Shown here: positions 1-12,363 of the stretch, in pieces
Layout of the letters: each line of letters begins with the position of its first letter
Numbering within the stretch: the first letter of the stretch is position 1
NCBI GenBank assembly: GCA_930367205.1
Contig: OV884015.1
Location: 33,099,288-33,163,287, forward strand
DNA length: 64,000 bases
From: Acanthosoma haemorrhoidale
Lineage: Eukaryota; Arthropoda; Insecta; Hemiptera; Acanthosomatidae
Direction of reading: 5' to 3'
Made by a program: the position numbers and the translations under genes
Notes under the pieces: model-generated
Told to the model about the DNA's origin: nothing
The model's input: only the letters and a program-made list of their open reading frames with translations
The model's database searches: none

Positions 1-2763
1 CTTAAGTTGTCCTTTGTGAGTTTTTTCGTGGACTAGTTCCAGTCTGTATGTGTGCGATCGCTTTCTTATGGCCGTGTTGCAATTATTAAATACAGTACTT
101 TAGATTGCTTGCCAGTTTATCTGCAATCCGTATGTCCAAATGGTTTCCGCCAAGCAGTCTTCAATTTTTCTATTGTTGGAAGTTTTAAAGGTCTGTTAAG
201 TGAATAGGATTTTGAAGCGGTGATTAATTATATTTACAATTTAATTGAGTTATTGAAACATTGTTTCTTAAAAGTACAAGATTTCTTGATTTCATTCCAG
301 CATGAAGTAGTGGTCTGAGATGAAACGAATTCGATTCACAAATGAAGTATAAGGCACAAAGAAACAATAGCACCGAGGAGAAAACAACAAATATGGTATA
401 TGTCTACTGACACTGAGATGGCTTCGAATAAGGCTGGGCTCCAGCCAGGTCATATCCAGCCCAAAGACATTTGACTAAGGAATAAGACAGTAAGTAAACA
501 AGTCCCCTGCCTCATATCGCACACAGTGGATTTATTCAGTCAACGGTAAATATGTCTTAGAGCTGTTTATTTCAGCGTAAGTTCAAACTTTAGGACTGAG
601 TGGGTAGGGAATTGTAATATAGTTCATAAGCTTATAAGAAGAGGCCGCTCTAATGTGAAATAAAATAATTTATTTTAAATTGAAAGAATCGATAAAAAAT
701 ACAATTACAACCGCTATATTTAGTACCAAAATAGTTTTATATTTAGTCAAAATAGAATTTAACAAATATTATAATTATCCAACTCAAGCGAAACGGCGTG
801 GTTTTTGTGGTTAAGTCAGGTGAATATATAAATGATATATGTATCCGTAGAGCTGATACATCCGTTATATATTGCCTTACAGTTTACGTATTCGGATACA
901 GTGAGAATATCAGATACATACTCGTCAAGACATCGAGCAGTTTATTAACATCCCATTAAGAAAATTATACCTTTCGATTTTAATTTCTTTTTTTTTCAAA
1001 ATGAGCAATATTTAAATAATTATGCTAGTTCAAAACAAAACCAAACTAACAATATCACTGTTATTAATTATTATTGATTGAAGCGCAGATAAATTTTAAT
1101 TTAAGAAAAAATACAAAGAAATTACCAAACTACAAAAAAATAAGCAAAACTATAGCCTAAGGCCTTGTGTTTGGGTAATTTATAATTTTTATTATCCTTT
1201 GAATAATAAAAAAAAAACTTACCTGCTGCAGCGCCGTAAAACTTGCATATACTAAATCTCAATACTGTGAAGAGGTGCGGTGACAGTGCATTCTACAAGG
1301 GATTCTCTTTATTGTTGAGAAGTCTTACTTTTTGATTTTTCAAAACCTAAAACCATTACAACAGCATGTTTATTCTTTTCATTCCAACATACTATTTCAG
1401 ATTTGTATCATATACCTTCAAAGTTTCTGTTTGATAATTTTTCCTACCGTAGAACAGACGGACGTACGGACGAAAGACGAGCTTTCGTACCTAAGTAAAA
1501 GTAAAACCTCGCTCTTCGGTGTTGACAAAACATTAATTAATATTAATATACACTCGATGTTTCTGCACAACCCACGTTCGGCCTGCAATCAGAGAGAGCT
1601 CTTGATGTTTTCCAGAGATACGTATCAACCTCTCCAGTATAATTAAATTCCTTGTGTTAATTAATTAATTAATTAATTGGTAATAGATATAACTTCACCC
1701 TGAGAGAATATTTCAGCGTTTGACGTTGTTAGGAAAGTCTCAACTAATCAAGCCATACATCAAGTATGACATTTAATTTGTATTACGAAATTTATTTTAT
1801 TAATTACCTCCTCTTCAGCCTCAACTTAATGATTTAATTTTGATTAGCTTCAGAAGTAACTTTTTTCATGGCTCTGGTTTCTTCATCCTATCGATGTACG
1901 CTCTAACAGCTACAAGGTGTAACTAACAATGGACAAAAAGCAGAATTTTTCATCTTTAAGAAACTATTCTAGGAATTAGAATCATATAAAACCAATAACA
2001 TTAAAAAATAATAAATTTTAATAGCTTAAATATATTAATAAACAAAAATAAAGATATATATTCAAAAAATTACGATTAGTATGATATTGCTCTATCATTG
2101 CATAAATTGTTAATTCATGATCTTGACGTGATTTCATCATTCAAAATTCCCGCAAGTCAAACGTCAGAAGTCGCATTGGAGTTTGGGTATATGGATATTC
2201 CGCTTATCCGTCAAAATACGATAAAATTGGCGTATCAACGCTAATAAATATTATGTTAATGCTTCCACACCCCAGATCTTACTTTATGGCGAAAAAAATG
2301 ATGAATATATAATAGATGATGACATTGACAATCAAAAAGATATTGATTTTAATATAAGTTTACATTCTCATAAATTCACGAACGATCTCTGAATAAAGAA
2401 ATGTTTGTATAATTTCATAAATTATCATAAAATATTATTATAAATATATCATCATACCACTGTTTTGAGTGCAAATCAATTAATAAAAGTGTTTATTTGA
2501 AAATAACTACTGGTTAATGATTTTTCTCCATTATCCCCTACTACTTGGTTACACTGTGAGCTAATGTTCGCCTCCCCATAAAACATTTGACCAATTCACC
2601 AAAGGCTAATAATGTTAAACAGACAATGTCCGGTTTGATGTCAGAACGACAACAAAAAGCCAGAAACTTTATACACCTGAACCAATAAGATTAAATAAAA
2701 TGCAATTTTATCAAAATGAGATATAATGACGAAATACAATTAACAATATATATATATTATTAT
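1..2763. other. AT-rich stretch, no gene recognised
   Basis: Low-GC DNA with poly(A)/poly(T) runs and stops in all frames. The longest open frame (1332-1646) begins at TTG, has no splice-like borders and resembles nothing I know. A short (TTAA)n-like run lies near 1655-1678. I see no promoter, RNA gene or transposon end. Confidence 0.6.
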
Positions 2764-3695
2764 GGTATGGTATCTTTGAAAATCAAATTGTAAATATAAA
2801 ATAGTCACGGAACAATTCAAACCATCACATAATAAAATTCGTTAAATTATCTTATCTTCATCAACCAATTATATTAGTTATATTAAATATTCAATCCGTT
2901 TTATAAATGTAATATTGTGTGAGTTTATATAGTATTATATAGTAAATAGTTTACGAAAAGTGAGATCATGGGAAGTGAGATTGGTTTTATGTTGGACAGT
3001 GAGTTAGAACTCTTAAAAGTTTCGTTTATGACGGCTCTTGCCAAGAAGGTCTAAGACCGGAAGAATGACATCAGTATTTAGGTCAGTATTAAGTCACCTA
3101 ATTCTATGTCCAATACTTACACCAGATGTCAGCAGTTACCAAGCCGATTTAACTATATTTCAACCCCCCCCCCTCATTTGGAGGGAGAAAGAACCACCAA
3201 TGAAATTTGACAACTGAGGGCGAAATAGCGAGATTAAAAAAGATCGGAGGAGTTTGGCCTTCGGTGGTTGAACACACTATGAGACACAACACCAGACGTT
3301 CTTCTTTCCACATTCCACCTCCAAGACCAGAGGACGCTTTTAGAGATACAACTTCAACAGTTCAAGCCTTCCTAAATGAGTAAGCGCACAATTTTATTCT
3401 CGACACAATCATACGGAGGTTTTCAATTTGTGATTTTAACTAGTTATATTGATAAACTTTGGTTGTAATATAATATTCATTAAGTTTTGTATACTGCAAT
3501 TCATTTCTAATCATTCAAGTCAATTGTAAATTTTTAAGTATATAATAAATAGTAAGATTTAATTAATATTAGTATATACTGAACATAACTGATAGTAATA
3601 GCTTTCCTGAAATTCTATTTACTATTGAATATTATTACTCTGGTTAAAAGTAAATTCAAATCAACCCTTTCCTCAAGAGACATATTTCTAGACAA
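2764..3695 (+). repeat. Dispersed repeat R1, copy 1
   Basis: Collinear with 9135-9995 over about 0.9 kb. Shared blocks include GGTATGGTATCTTTGA at the left edge, a central GC-richer part (accaatgaaatt, gggcgaaatagcgag, accagagga) and a right part with actagttatattgata and attcaaatcaac. Identity is patchy with many small indels, so both copies are old. No long frame is shared, and I see neither terminal inverted repeats nor a poly(A) tail, so the element class is unknown. Confidence 0.75.
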
Positions 3696-5835
3696 ACGGG
3701 CATTTCAATATGCTGTTATTATGTTAATTCATAAAGTAATTAACAAAATATAATTAAAATCAAAAATTTAATTTTAGAAAAATAAAATAGAGCAAACAAG
3801 AGTTTCATTTAATAATATATTTGCATCTTTATATTAGCTGTGATTGAGCCAATTGATGGGTGTGTTAGATAAACTGCTTTCTAACGTGTTTGTAAGGAAA
3901 AATAATTCAATAAAACGTTCAATATAACGGATCAATCTTATTCAAATCAGTAAGATCATCGAAACTTTTCATTTTCTCTCTAAAATAATTTTCTTCGATG
4001 AATGAATTTTGACTTTTTAGAAAGACAATGTTTTGCTTCAATATTTTCTTCGCCTCTGATCCTGTGATAGGCAAAGGTGACAACAGGAAGACACTAATAA
4101 CGCTCGAGTCGACATCGCCTGGCTCAAACAGACCACACCAAAGGCAGTGGGAGCCAGGAACCGCAGACAGTGGTCTACTTGAGGAAAGTCTTTATGGTTA
4201 GCGTCACCTGTTGCTGTGTAATAAATATCAATTGCCTGCCTCTCTGCTCAGATATCTTAAATATATTCTGCCTGTATGCCTGAATACATAACTGTAAAAG
4301 TGTATCAAAGCCCAGTTTGTCTAATTTATCCGATAACTCTTATAACTTTGGCGATTACACTCAACTAACACCATATTTAATTTAATGCTTATCAGTACTT
4401 CAAGGACTTTAATTCGATTCCCTGCCTAACATGATAGGGATATTTTTTTGATTACAAATAATCGATTAATTATTGGCATCATGTTTTAAGGTGAGGTCTC
4501 ACCTTTGAGACTTTTCGTCTGTCTATCTTAAACAAAGGACTCACTTTTTTGAAACTTTGAAAAACTGAAAAACAATCTCAAGATCTTTAATAAGATGCTC
4601 TACTTAAAATTATGTGTTTTCTTTTATACCAAGTGCTTAATAGATTAATGAAAGTCATGTTTTGTAGAGGTGGCTATAGTGTTTAGCTCTTCCCAATAAT
4701 AAAAAAAAAAGTCATTTTTGAAAGAAAAAATAACTCGGTTTTACCTGTACAGACAATTTATTCGCGTAACTTCCAAAAATCAAGAATGGAACTTTGTTTT
4801 CCACAGCTAGCCTATTACTTTTTATAATTCATTTTGTAAATAATAATGCAATTTATGTAGATATAGAATTTATTGATTCGTTCATAATTTAGAGGTGATT
4901 AATTACACCGTGCAAAACAATAAAAAAAAAAATATCTACCTTCATATAATAAATGACGAATATAAAATTATATTGGAACAGGTAGATAATAGAAAAGTGA
5001 TAAGACCAATACAGATGCAGCGTTGGCAATATTGGAAGACCGATGCGAAACGGAACCTGTAAAGTGGCGTATCAATCTTCTATCTTGCTTCAATATTGCT
5101 TCTATTCTATAACCACCCTCTTCCTAAGTCGCGTACTTCTTTATTTATTCTGGTTGTGCTAAGAACTACGATATATGAGCAAGGGTATTACATTTCTTTT
5201 CCTACACTCCTTAGGGCATAAAAGTCTCCGATGAAAGTATCATAAATAAAAGATCTATGCTACTAAGCTACTTTTTCCTTATCGTCTAACTTTGCGGTAA
5301 GATGGACATTTATCGCCTAAGTAAATTCAAAAGTAATCAAAGGCAGTTTCTTTTGTATTTTAATTGTAAACTAGGAGGCCAGTAAATTTTATGCAGCTAA
5401 CTTGCTTCTTTGAAGTAGGAATATACTCTCAGAAGCCTTGTCATCCTTGGGTAATAAAGCTCCAATAGCTAGAGTAAGATAGACCATATCTTAAATAGTA
5501 TAAAATGTAAAATTAACAAATTAGAAGTTGATGAGGGCTAAATTGTGCAAAACGGATTGGTCTAAATCCCGACCATGGGGAGACCAAATAAGAGATAAAG
5601 GAACTGACTGAAAGAAGCCAAGCTTAAGAATTCTCTTGAAGATGAAGACACCATATATAAGTAAAGAAATTCCTTTTTTTTTCTAAACCAAACATCCACA
5701 ACAAATTCCAACATCAATTTAGTTTCTTATCACAATTTGAGTTTACACCTATTCTGTTCTAATGAAAATTGTACAATAATAAATTTTTGTTCAAGGTTTG
5801 TCATACAGATATAACTATTTTACCTGGTAATGCGA
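3696..5835. other. AT-rich stretch, nothing recognised
   Basis: No credible frame or repeat end. A GC-richer patch at about 4090-4200 stands out from its surroundings, but I could not match it to a coding domain or to another part of the window. Confidence 0.5.
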
Positions 5836-6375
5836 ATCATCAAAAATAACCGCTATGATCAACGCCTTACAACCTCCCACAATTCAAGAATATGAAACAA
5901 TGCCCTCCGGCCATCTCTGCTGTCGGTGCCCCGCTATATACCCACTTCAGAATGGGATCATGCGAAAAGTGGTCCGACATACCTCTCTCGAGAGATTGAA
6001 GAACCTGCACCCGTTGCTTGGTGTGCCGTCGGTGGGTGAGTTCATCCACCGGAACATTCAGAGTTTTTTGACTCGTGACAGAACCTCACAAACCAAGTGT
6101 TAAACACTATGACCTCACCAACCTTCCCGCATCGATGGCAACAGACTGTCGGGGAAAATTAGGTTAGTTTTAGGTTATTATGTAAGTTAGTTTTAAGTTT
6201 GATCAAATAGGTGAGCCCCATCACCTTTATTAGAGTCAGTTCAGTCCAGTCACGTACACGCGACCCTACAGGAAATACAAAAATAAATTGTAAATAGATT
6301 TGCCTGAAGATCTATAATTGTAAAAAATTATCTGTGACTTTAAAGGGGCTAGGAAGAAAAAATAAATAAAACAAT
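5836..6375 (+). mobile_element. 5'-truncated Jockey-like LINE (J1), 3' end
   Basis: This is the last part of a LINE ORF2 plus its 3'UTR. The residues LLGVPSVGEFIHR recur on the minus strand at about 46280-46330 (LLGVPTVSEFIHRR there), followed in both by a Trp-Gln-Gln-rich end (RWQQTVGEN). The downstream UTR carries a block near AAAGGGGCTA and ends in an A-rich tail (about 6350-6375). The same UTR recurs at 32.9-33.4, 38.1-38.3, 40.5, 42.7, 46.0 and 49.2 kb. The coding part contains stops and frameshifts, so it is dead. 5' truncation is typical of target-primed insertion. Confidence 0.8.
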
Positions 6376-7626
6376 AGCTTAACAAGTTCAAGCACGAAAT
6401 CGCTTCAATATATTTTTTGTACCCAAAACAAACTTCTGATTGTCTAAATAAAAGTCATTATTACGATTACTTTAAAAATGATTTTAATTTAATTTTCAAG
6501 TATTATTATTATTATATTGTAAATAGTCTTTTTTAGCTTTTAACATTTTTATTTAATTATTATTAATTTTTTATTTAATTTGAAAATAAGAATTTTGTTA
6601 GGTTTTTCTTTTTTTCTTGAGTCATACAATTTTCCTACTTTATTTAATTTTATTTAGTTATTTAAACTTTATTTATCTATCGTCATGCTATAGCCGGTAC
6701 TATAACAAGGGAAGGATTGTGGAACATGTAATAACAATTCATTAACAAGTTGAATTCTAAATCAAATTTTGAATAAAGTTTTCTTATTTCTCACTCCCTC
6801 TCCAGTATTTTATTTAACATGTGAGCTTTTATTATTCAATATTTTGGTCAAACTGTTAGTTAGCCTAAAAAATACCGATCGCAAGTCAATGAGTAGTTTT
6901 TATAGTTTGCACAGAATAGACTTTGTTATCAGTTAGATTGTATTATTTCAATTACAAAGTTGAATAAGTTTCAATTAGCCAATTAATAAGATTTATTAGT
7001 TTTGTTAATTATAAAATATTTATTTCGAAAGGGTTGTAAACAAACTGGTAGCAACATTGCCTGAAAGGGCTGTTTTTAAACTTCCACCCTTCGGAAACCT
7101 TTTGGAGTAAGGGTTTATAAATATTCATGAACAAACATATATATAAATAACGGGAGTGGAAAGGGGACAGTCAAACGACCGCTCCTCAAATATGCAATGT
7201 TTGCTCCCGCCAATTCCAGCTAGCCCCGCCCCCGGGTGTCTTTTTTTCCAGTTCTGCAGGCTGTATTGAATTGATTTTATTTCTAACTGACTAAAAATAT
7301 TTAAAACATTTTTATTCACAAATGATTATGTCGTTAGATCGTAATTGTTCGACTATTTCCAAATATTCCTATACCAATTTTTTACGAAGAAATGTAAAAA
7401 AATAAAATGAACCAGAGGGTCAATAATAAATTGATTAGTATTTTTTGTCTTTGGTAATTAACTCAGAACTGAGAAATGGAACCAGAACCATTGTACGTGA
7501 AGAGCAAATGGCATGACGGCCTTAGGGCGAAGGACGTCCAGTTATACATCCCTATAATTCTATTTAGGATTGCCCGGTTATCTTAACAGATCTCTATTCC
7601 AGCTTCTACTAAGTTGGAAATGTGGA
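6376..7626. other. AT-rich stretch, nothing recognised
   Basis: Strongly AT-rich to about 7050. A GC patch at 7150-7260 faintly resembles the region upstream of the A' LTR at about 22810-22850, too weakly to call. No gene. Confidence 0.5.
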
Positions 7627-8348
7627 TGTAGCGACCGCTAACTACATAAGTTAAATCACCCTATACTCTGGTGCATATATATTGTAAGCAAAAGTAAAAT
7701 AACAGGAACTAAGTGTATATAAATCATTGTAAAGTGCTAAGCAATAAAACTCGGAAGCAAAACAAATCATAAACAGCCAGGTACAAACCGGCCTAAGAGC
7801 CAGGGGGCCAGGAGTACCACCTGGTAGCCATAAACAGTTGTAAACTTAGCAACCCTTTTTGTGCACCTCTATCGGTCACGTGCCTCGTTGCAGGTGTGCA
7901 GGGGTACCATCTGGCAGCCATAAAAAAGTCATAAACAGTCCTTTAGGGGTCGAGGGGTCACGTAATCGGTCAGCAGGTCGCATTTTCTCACGCCAGCCAA
8001 GGCCCCTCCCCCAAGCAGGAACGATATTTAAACCAGGGCGTTTGGCCCTGTAAGTCTAGTCTCCTCATCCACCTCTGAGTCCCTCATCCGTCTCCTTGCA
8101 GATTCTCTGGCGCCCTGTAACTATGCTTGTTTCGATTCCGCTCGAACTCTAAAAACTTGCCTTATTCTTTATGAAACCTCTGTACCTCTTCTCTTGAACA
8201 TAGTGCATTGTCGGGGCACATACCTATCATAAAATGGAGTCAGATAGTAACGCCGTCATGAAACGATTTTCCAGGTTACAAACTTGAACAATCCGCACTT
8301 GTCACCAGGGCTAGGGTGATTAGGCACTCCCCTATTGGCAACCCGACA
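7627..8348 (+). mobile_element. Solo LTR, family C (copy C1)
   Basis: A 722 bp block beginning TGTAGCGACCGCTA and ending CCCGACA, so it has TGT...ACA ends. It is collinear with 17686-18768. It is flanked by GTGGA (7622-7626) and GCGGA (8349-8353), a likely 5 bp target duplication with one change. A TATTTAA promoter-like motif at 8025-8031 is shared with the other copy. There is no internal retroelement sequence on either side, so this is a solo LTR left by recombination between two LTRs, not a gene. The superfamily cannot be decided from the LTR alone. Confidence 0.72.
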
Positions 8349-9134
8349 GCGGACAAATAGTGTGTTCCTGTATTAGTGAGTTTGAATGGCGTTGTCATGA
8401 AAGCGTATGTATAATTTTTTTTGTCTGCACGTGTATTCAAATTGTAGATCTGTACAATTGTAGATACAGTGTGGGATTGTTAAGTTACCAGTGAGTAAAT
8501 GTCAGTCTTCGACTTTTCTGTTGTTAGTCTATCTAATAGTCTGTCTGTTAATTGAATGGCACAGTAGTTTGGGTTCCATGTTAATTTTTTTAGTCGAGAG
8601 TGATTCCGAGATATTTACCCGTGTCTCTTATTCTCACTGTCACATGATATTGGCATGATGATAACGTATAGCTGCCTAAAGCAAACGGTTCAACAGTTAC
8701 AGTAATGTATTATACTTTAATATCGTGCGAAGAGATCCCTCTTGCTAATGTTAAAGAAAATTAAACGATAAACTTGTGCCCAAGCGGGAGATCCAAGTTT
8801 TCCTTACTACTGGAGAGAAGTTGCTTGGGGGGACAATAACCGGAAATTTATAGTCAGCCCCGTGGAAGCCCCTCCCATAAACTTAGAGAACTTCTTCCGG
8901 CTGCCTCGGACACCGTTCTCTCTAACAAATACTAACCTCTAATTCCACTAGGCGATAAACCGCCAAAATTTAAACCTAAGGCTCCCTCTATTACTTTTTT
9001 GATGGCAAGTGGGGGGGGGGGGGGTTATCACTCCCTTATGTGGTAGAAAGTTCACTTGTCTGCCTAGAAATAGAATAAATGAGCACATGTATTTTAGCAA
9101 TTGTATTTTTTTGAACAGTAACTGCTAATTAAAC
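8349..9134. other. Unrecognised spacer
   Basis: No gene or repeat end seen. It contains a G homopolymer at about 9009-9024, where assembly length may be unreliable. Confidence 0.5.
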
Positions 9135-9995
9135 GGTATGGTATCTTTGAACATAGAATTATAGGTATTAAATAGTCAAGGATTTCCTTAATAAAATATT
9201 CTAATTATCGTATGTTCAATTATCAAATGAATCAGTGAATGAGAACAGTTAAAAGTTGGATTACGGGTCTTTCCAACAGGGTCCGAGAAACAGGTACCGC
9301 AAGAATGACCTCAGATTTAGGACCAAACAAGTCACATAAAACTATGTCCAGTTCTCACACCAGAAAGCAGTAGGGGCCAAGCCAACTTAATTATTTTCAA
9401 CCACGTCATACGGAGGGAGAAGGGGACACCAATGAAATTTAAGAAGAGAGGGCGAAATAGCGAGAGTAAACGAGGAAAGGGTGGTTGGTCTTCCGTCTTA
9501 AGCTCCAGTCGAATCAACACCTGACGTCTTTCTACTCTCCAACATCTCCACACCAGAGGATACTTTCAAGAGATACAACCTTCGCTGCTCAAAACCTAAA
9601 TGTGTAAGCTCTTAAATTTATTCTCGAAAATATTCAACGAAATTAATTAAACTCAAAGGGTTTTAATCAATTATATTATTATTTATTTAATAATTAATTG
9701 ATCAATTTATTATTTGAAACTAGTTATATTGATAAATTTCTTGTAGCTTCTTCTTGTAATTTAAGTTTATACTATATATTTAGTATTTTGTATTGCAATT
9801 CATTCAAAGTTATTTTAAAATTCATAAGTATACAATAAATAGTAATAATTTATGCAGTTCTTGATAAAGTTTTCCTGAAATTCCTATTTATTATTGAATA
9901 TTATTATTATTGCATCCTCTTGTCTATTAATTACACCTAATTGATATCAATGAAAATTCAAATCAACTTTTCACTCAAGGGACATATTCCTTATC
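9135..9995 (+). repeat. Dispersed repeat R1, copy 2
   Basis: Same order of blocks and orientation as 2764-3695. Indels differ between copies, including the C-run of copy 1 near 3165-3175 that is absent here. The frame at 9332-9553 (minus) lies wholly in this repeat and is not preserved in copy 1, so it is not counted as a gene. Confidence 0.75.
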
Positions 9996-10985
9996 AAAGC
10001 TAACGAACAAAGTAATTAATAAAGGGCTCGACAAAAGTAAGTTACAAGTTCATGTTATAATATATATATATATATATAATTATAATGTATTCATTTACGC
10101 CAGTATCTGGTAAAAAATAATTTTTCTGAACTTACTGAACATACTTTTACTTTGCTCTTATGCCTGAAAATTTTCGTGTAAGCTTCTGTGTAATGGTTTA
10201 ATGCATTCGTGAATGTTAGGGATTTTGAGGTCAGTATGAAGAGATTGATTTCGCACGTAAAAAGGTGATAGTTTTGATGTTCCATAAAGCGCAACCATAA
10301 AGTTTGTATCCATGTGCCCGACTTTGATTTCAGTAGAAGTTTATATGTTAATAGTTGCTAAGACGAGGCTAGGACTTTAAAAAAATAATTAAAAATTATG
10401 TTAGTATTCCAAAAAATACTGTAGCGCAATTGAAATTGTTTGCTGTGAATTTTTTTTTTATATAAATTTACAGACTTTACATACCAAATAGCCTAGTTAC
10501 GCAACTATACTTACAGGCTACAACGCCGTAAATAGAGAAAATATCACTAAACCGGCAGTACTGTAAAGCATGGCGGGCTCTGTGGGAGCATCAGTACATA
10601 AAATCAACCAAAAACAATTACTGTGTATGTACTGATTGACTCTCATTAAATCTGATTTTAATCAATATGTGATTGTAACATAATTAGTTTCAATTAGGCG
10701 GACCACACAGTTGGAGTCGATGCAGTCAGGGTAAGGACATGAAGAGGCAGGGATAACAAAAACTGTCGTGGACAAGGGAATACCTACCCAACAGATTAAG
10801 GGCAACAGAACGCCATAGAAAACATTGTCTTAATCATGTGAAGGAGTATCTACAGCAAAGCGTGTACAGCACATAGAGATATCATAGAGCTGAAGCGTAT
10901 CAAACCTTTCTGCTCCGTACCAGACATTGTAAGGAACAAGGGGCTAAAAGAGCATGATATTATTGTAGAATCCTATCGCTAGTTA
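9996..10985. other. AT-rich spacer
   Basis: Contains a short (AT)n tract at about 10060-10078. No coding or mobile-element signal is seen up to the MITE boundary at 10986. Confidence 0.5.
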
Positions 10986-11173
10986 CAGTAGAAACCCTCT
11001 TAACCGATCCTCGGATTAACCGACCTAACCCATGGAACATTCTTTTTTTCTCTAACAGCATATGACAGCATAAGATAGCTGGCAGATGACTCAAACCTCG
11101 GAACAACTAGCCAACTTATAAGCGACTAAGGCCTCGCCCCCCCCCTCCAAACCAGTTAAGAGGGCTTCTACTG
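10986..11173. mobile_element. pogo/Tigger-like MITE
   Basis: A 188 bp element with terminal inverted repeats. The left end CAGTAGAAACCCTCTTAACC pairs with the right end GGTTAAGAGGGCTTCTACTG (imperfectly at two or three positions). CAG...CTG ends with an AACC-rich inner part are characteristic of the pogo/Tigger branch of Tc1/mariner elements. The left flank is TA, the expected target. The right flank reads CG where TA would be expected, so the duplication has decayed or the right boundary is slightly off. It has no coding capacity and would depend on a transposase supplied elsewhere. Confidence 0.78.
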
Positions 11174-11293
11174 CGTGATAGAAACGTTTCCCCCATCTTG
11201 GTATGCAGGTTGTGACCTTAGAAAAAGCGTCAGTTTTTATTTTTTTACTAAATTCACTTTTTTTACTAACGAAAAAACCGTTGTTATGATAAA

Positions 11294-12354
11294 ATGAGAT
11301 TTTATCAACAACTAATGTCTCAAAATAAGAAAAAAAGATCTAGGTCACTAGGTCCAACTCCAACCCCTTCGCCTGTAAAGCGAAAACCAAGAAGGTCGAA
11401 TAGGAACGTACAAATGACCTCCTCTGCAGCTAGTTCCATGGAGGAGATACCTCCACAGGCCAGCACATCAAAACAAGAAACCGCCATAGAGTCGCTTTTC
11501 TTCACGCCAAACACATTTGAGGCTTTGAAAAACATCCCAACAGAAGAAATGGAAGTCAACAAAACTCCAACACAGCCCAAGACACCTGCTCTTTTTGTAC
11601 GCAACATTAGCAATTTTAAATTACTATGCTCACAAATGAGCAAAATTGTAGGTACCGGAAAATATACGTGCCTCAATCGCTCTCGGGATACGAAAATTTC
11701 CCCAGACACTCCCGATACTTATCGAGCGATTGTTAAATACTTAGAAGAAACTAAGGCCGACTTTCATACGTACCAACTAAAGCAAGAAAGATCGCTGCGG
11801 ATAGTGATTAGAAACCTGCATCCCACTACACCAGCGGACGAGATAGAGAAGGAGCTCTTAAGCTTAGGATACAAGGTTTGCCAAATCACGAATGTGCTTC
11901 GTGAGGAAAGACAAGAAAATAATGCAAGCATCAAGACACCACTGCCCTTATTCTTTGTGGATCTAGAGCGAACACCTGGAGTGGAAAAAATCTACGAGGT
12001 TACCCACTTGTATTACACAAGAGTACAGGTCGAAAAGCCTTACCCGAAACGCGATATAGTTCAATGCCATAATTGCCAGGCTTATGGGCACACAAAATCA
12101 TACTGCTACCACCCTCCCAGGTGTGTAAAGTGCAGTGGGCTGCACAAAAGTGAACTGTGCAAGCCCCTGAAATCACCTGCTGTATGCGTGCTTTGCCACC
12201 AGACATCTCGCATATTCCTCCACCTTCAAGCTCTTCAGATCTCACTAGCCTATTAACATCATTCCTTACAGAATTCAGAACCCTAATTACCCCTCTCATT
12301 TCCCGTCTTACAAATCTTGTCTCCTACCTTATCCCCGTTAAACAAAATCCATAA
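11294..12354 (+). pseudogene. LINE ORF1 (Gag-like, Jockey clade), frame-broken
   Basis: ORF1 nucleic-acid-binding protein of a Jockey-type non-LTR retrotransposon. ATG at 11294 opens 320 codons. The N-terminus is basic and low complexity (KKKRSRSLGPTPTPSP). A middle region around residues 165-240 (LRIVIRNLHPTTPADEIEKE ... PLFFVDLE) matches the PRE_C2HC-type domain found before the zinc knuckles of these proteins. Two knuckles follow: CHNC-4-H-4-C and CVKC-3-H-4-C, with a third started (CVLCH). There the frame breaks near 12200, and the natural C-terminus continues in another frame to 12354 (SSSDLTSLLTSFL onward, stop TAA). A small deletion or indel therefore inactivated it. ORF2 follows almost at once, the usual LINE order. 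Confidence 0.86.
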
Positions 12355-12363
12355 GTAGATCCA

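Noticed and set aside
1332..1646. 104-codon frame
   Set aside because: Starts at TTG, has no domain, and codon use looks like the AT-rich background.
9332..9553. 73-codon minus-strand frame
   Set aside because: Lies in repeat R1 and is not conserved in the other copy.
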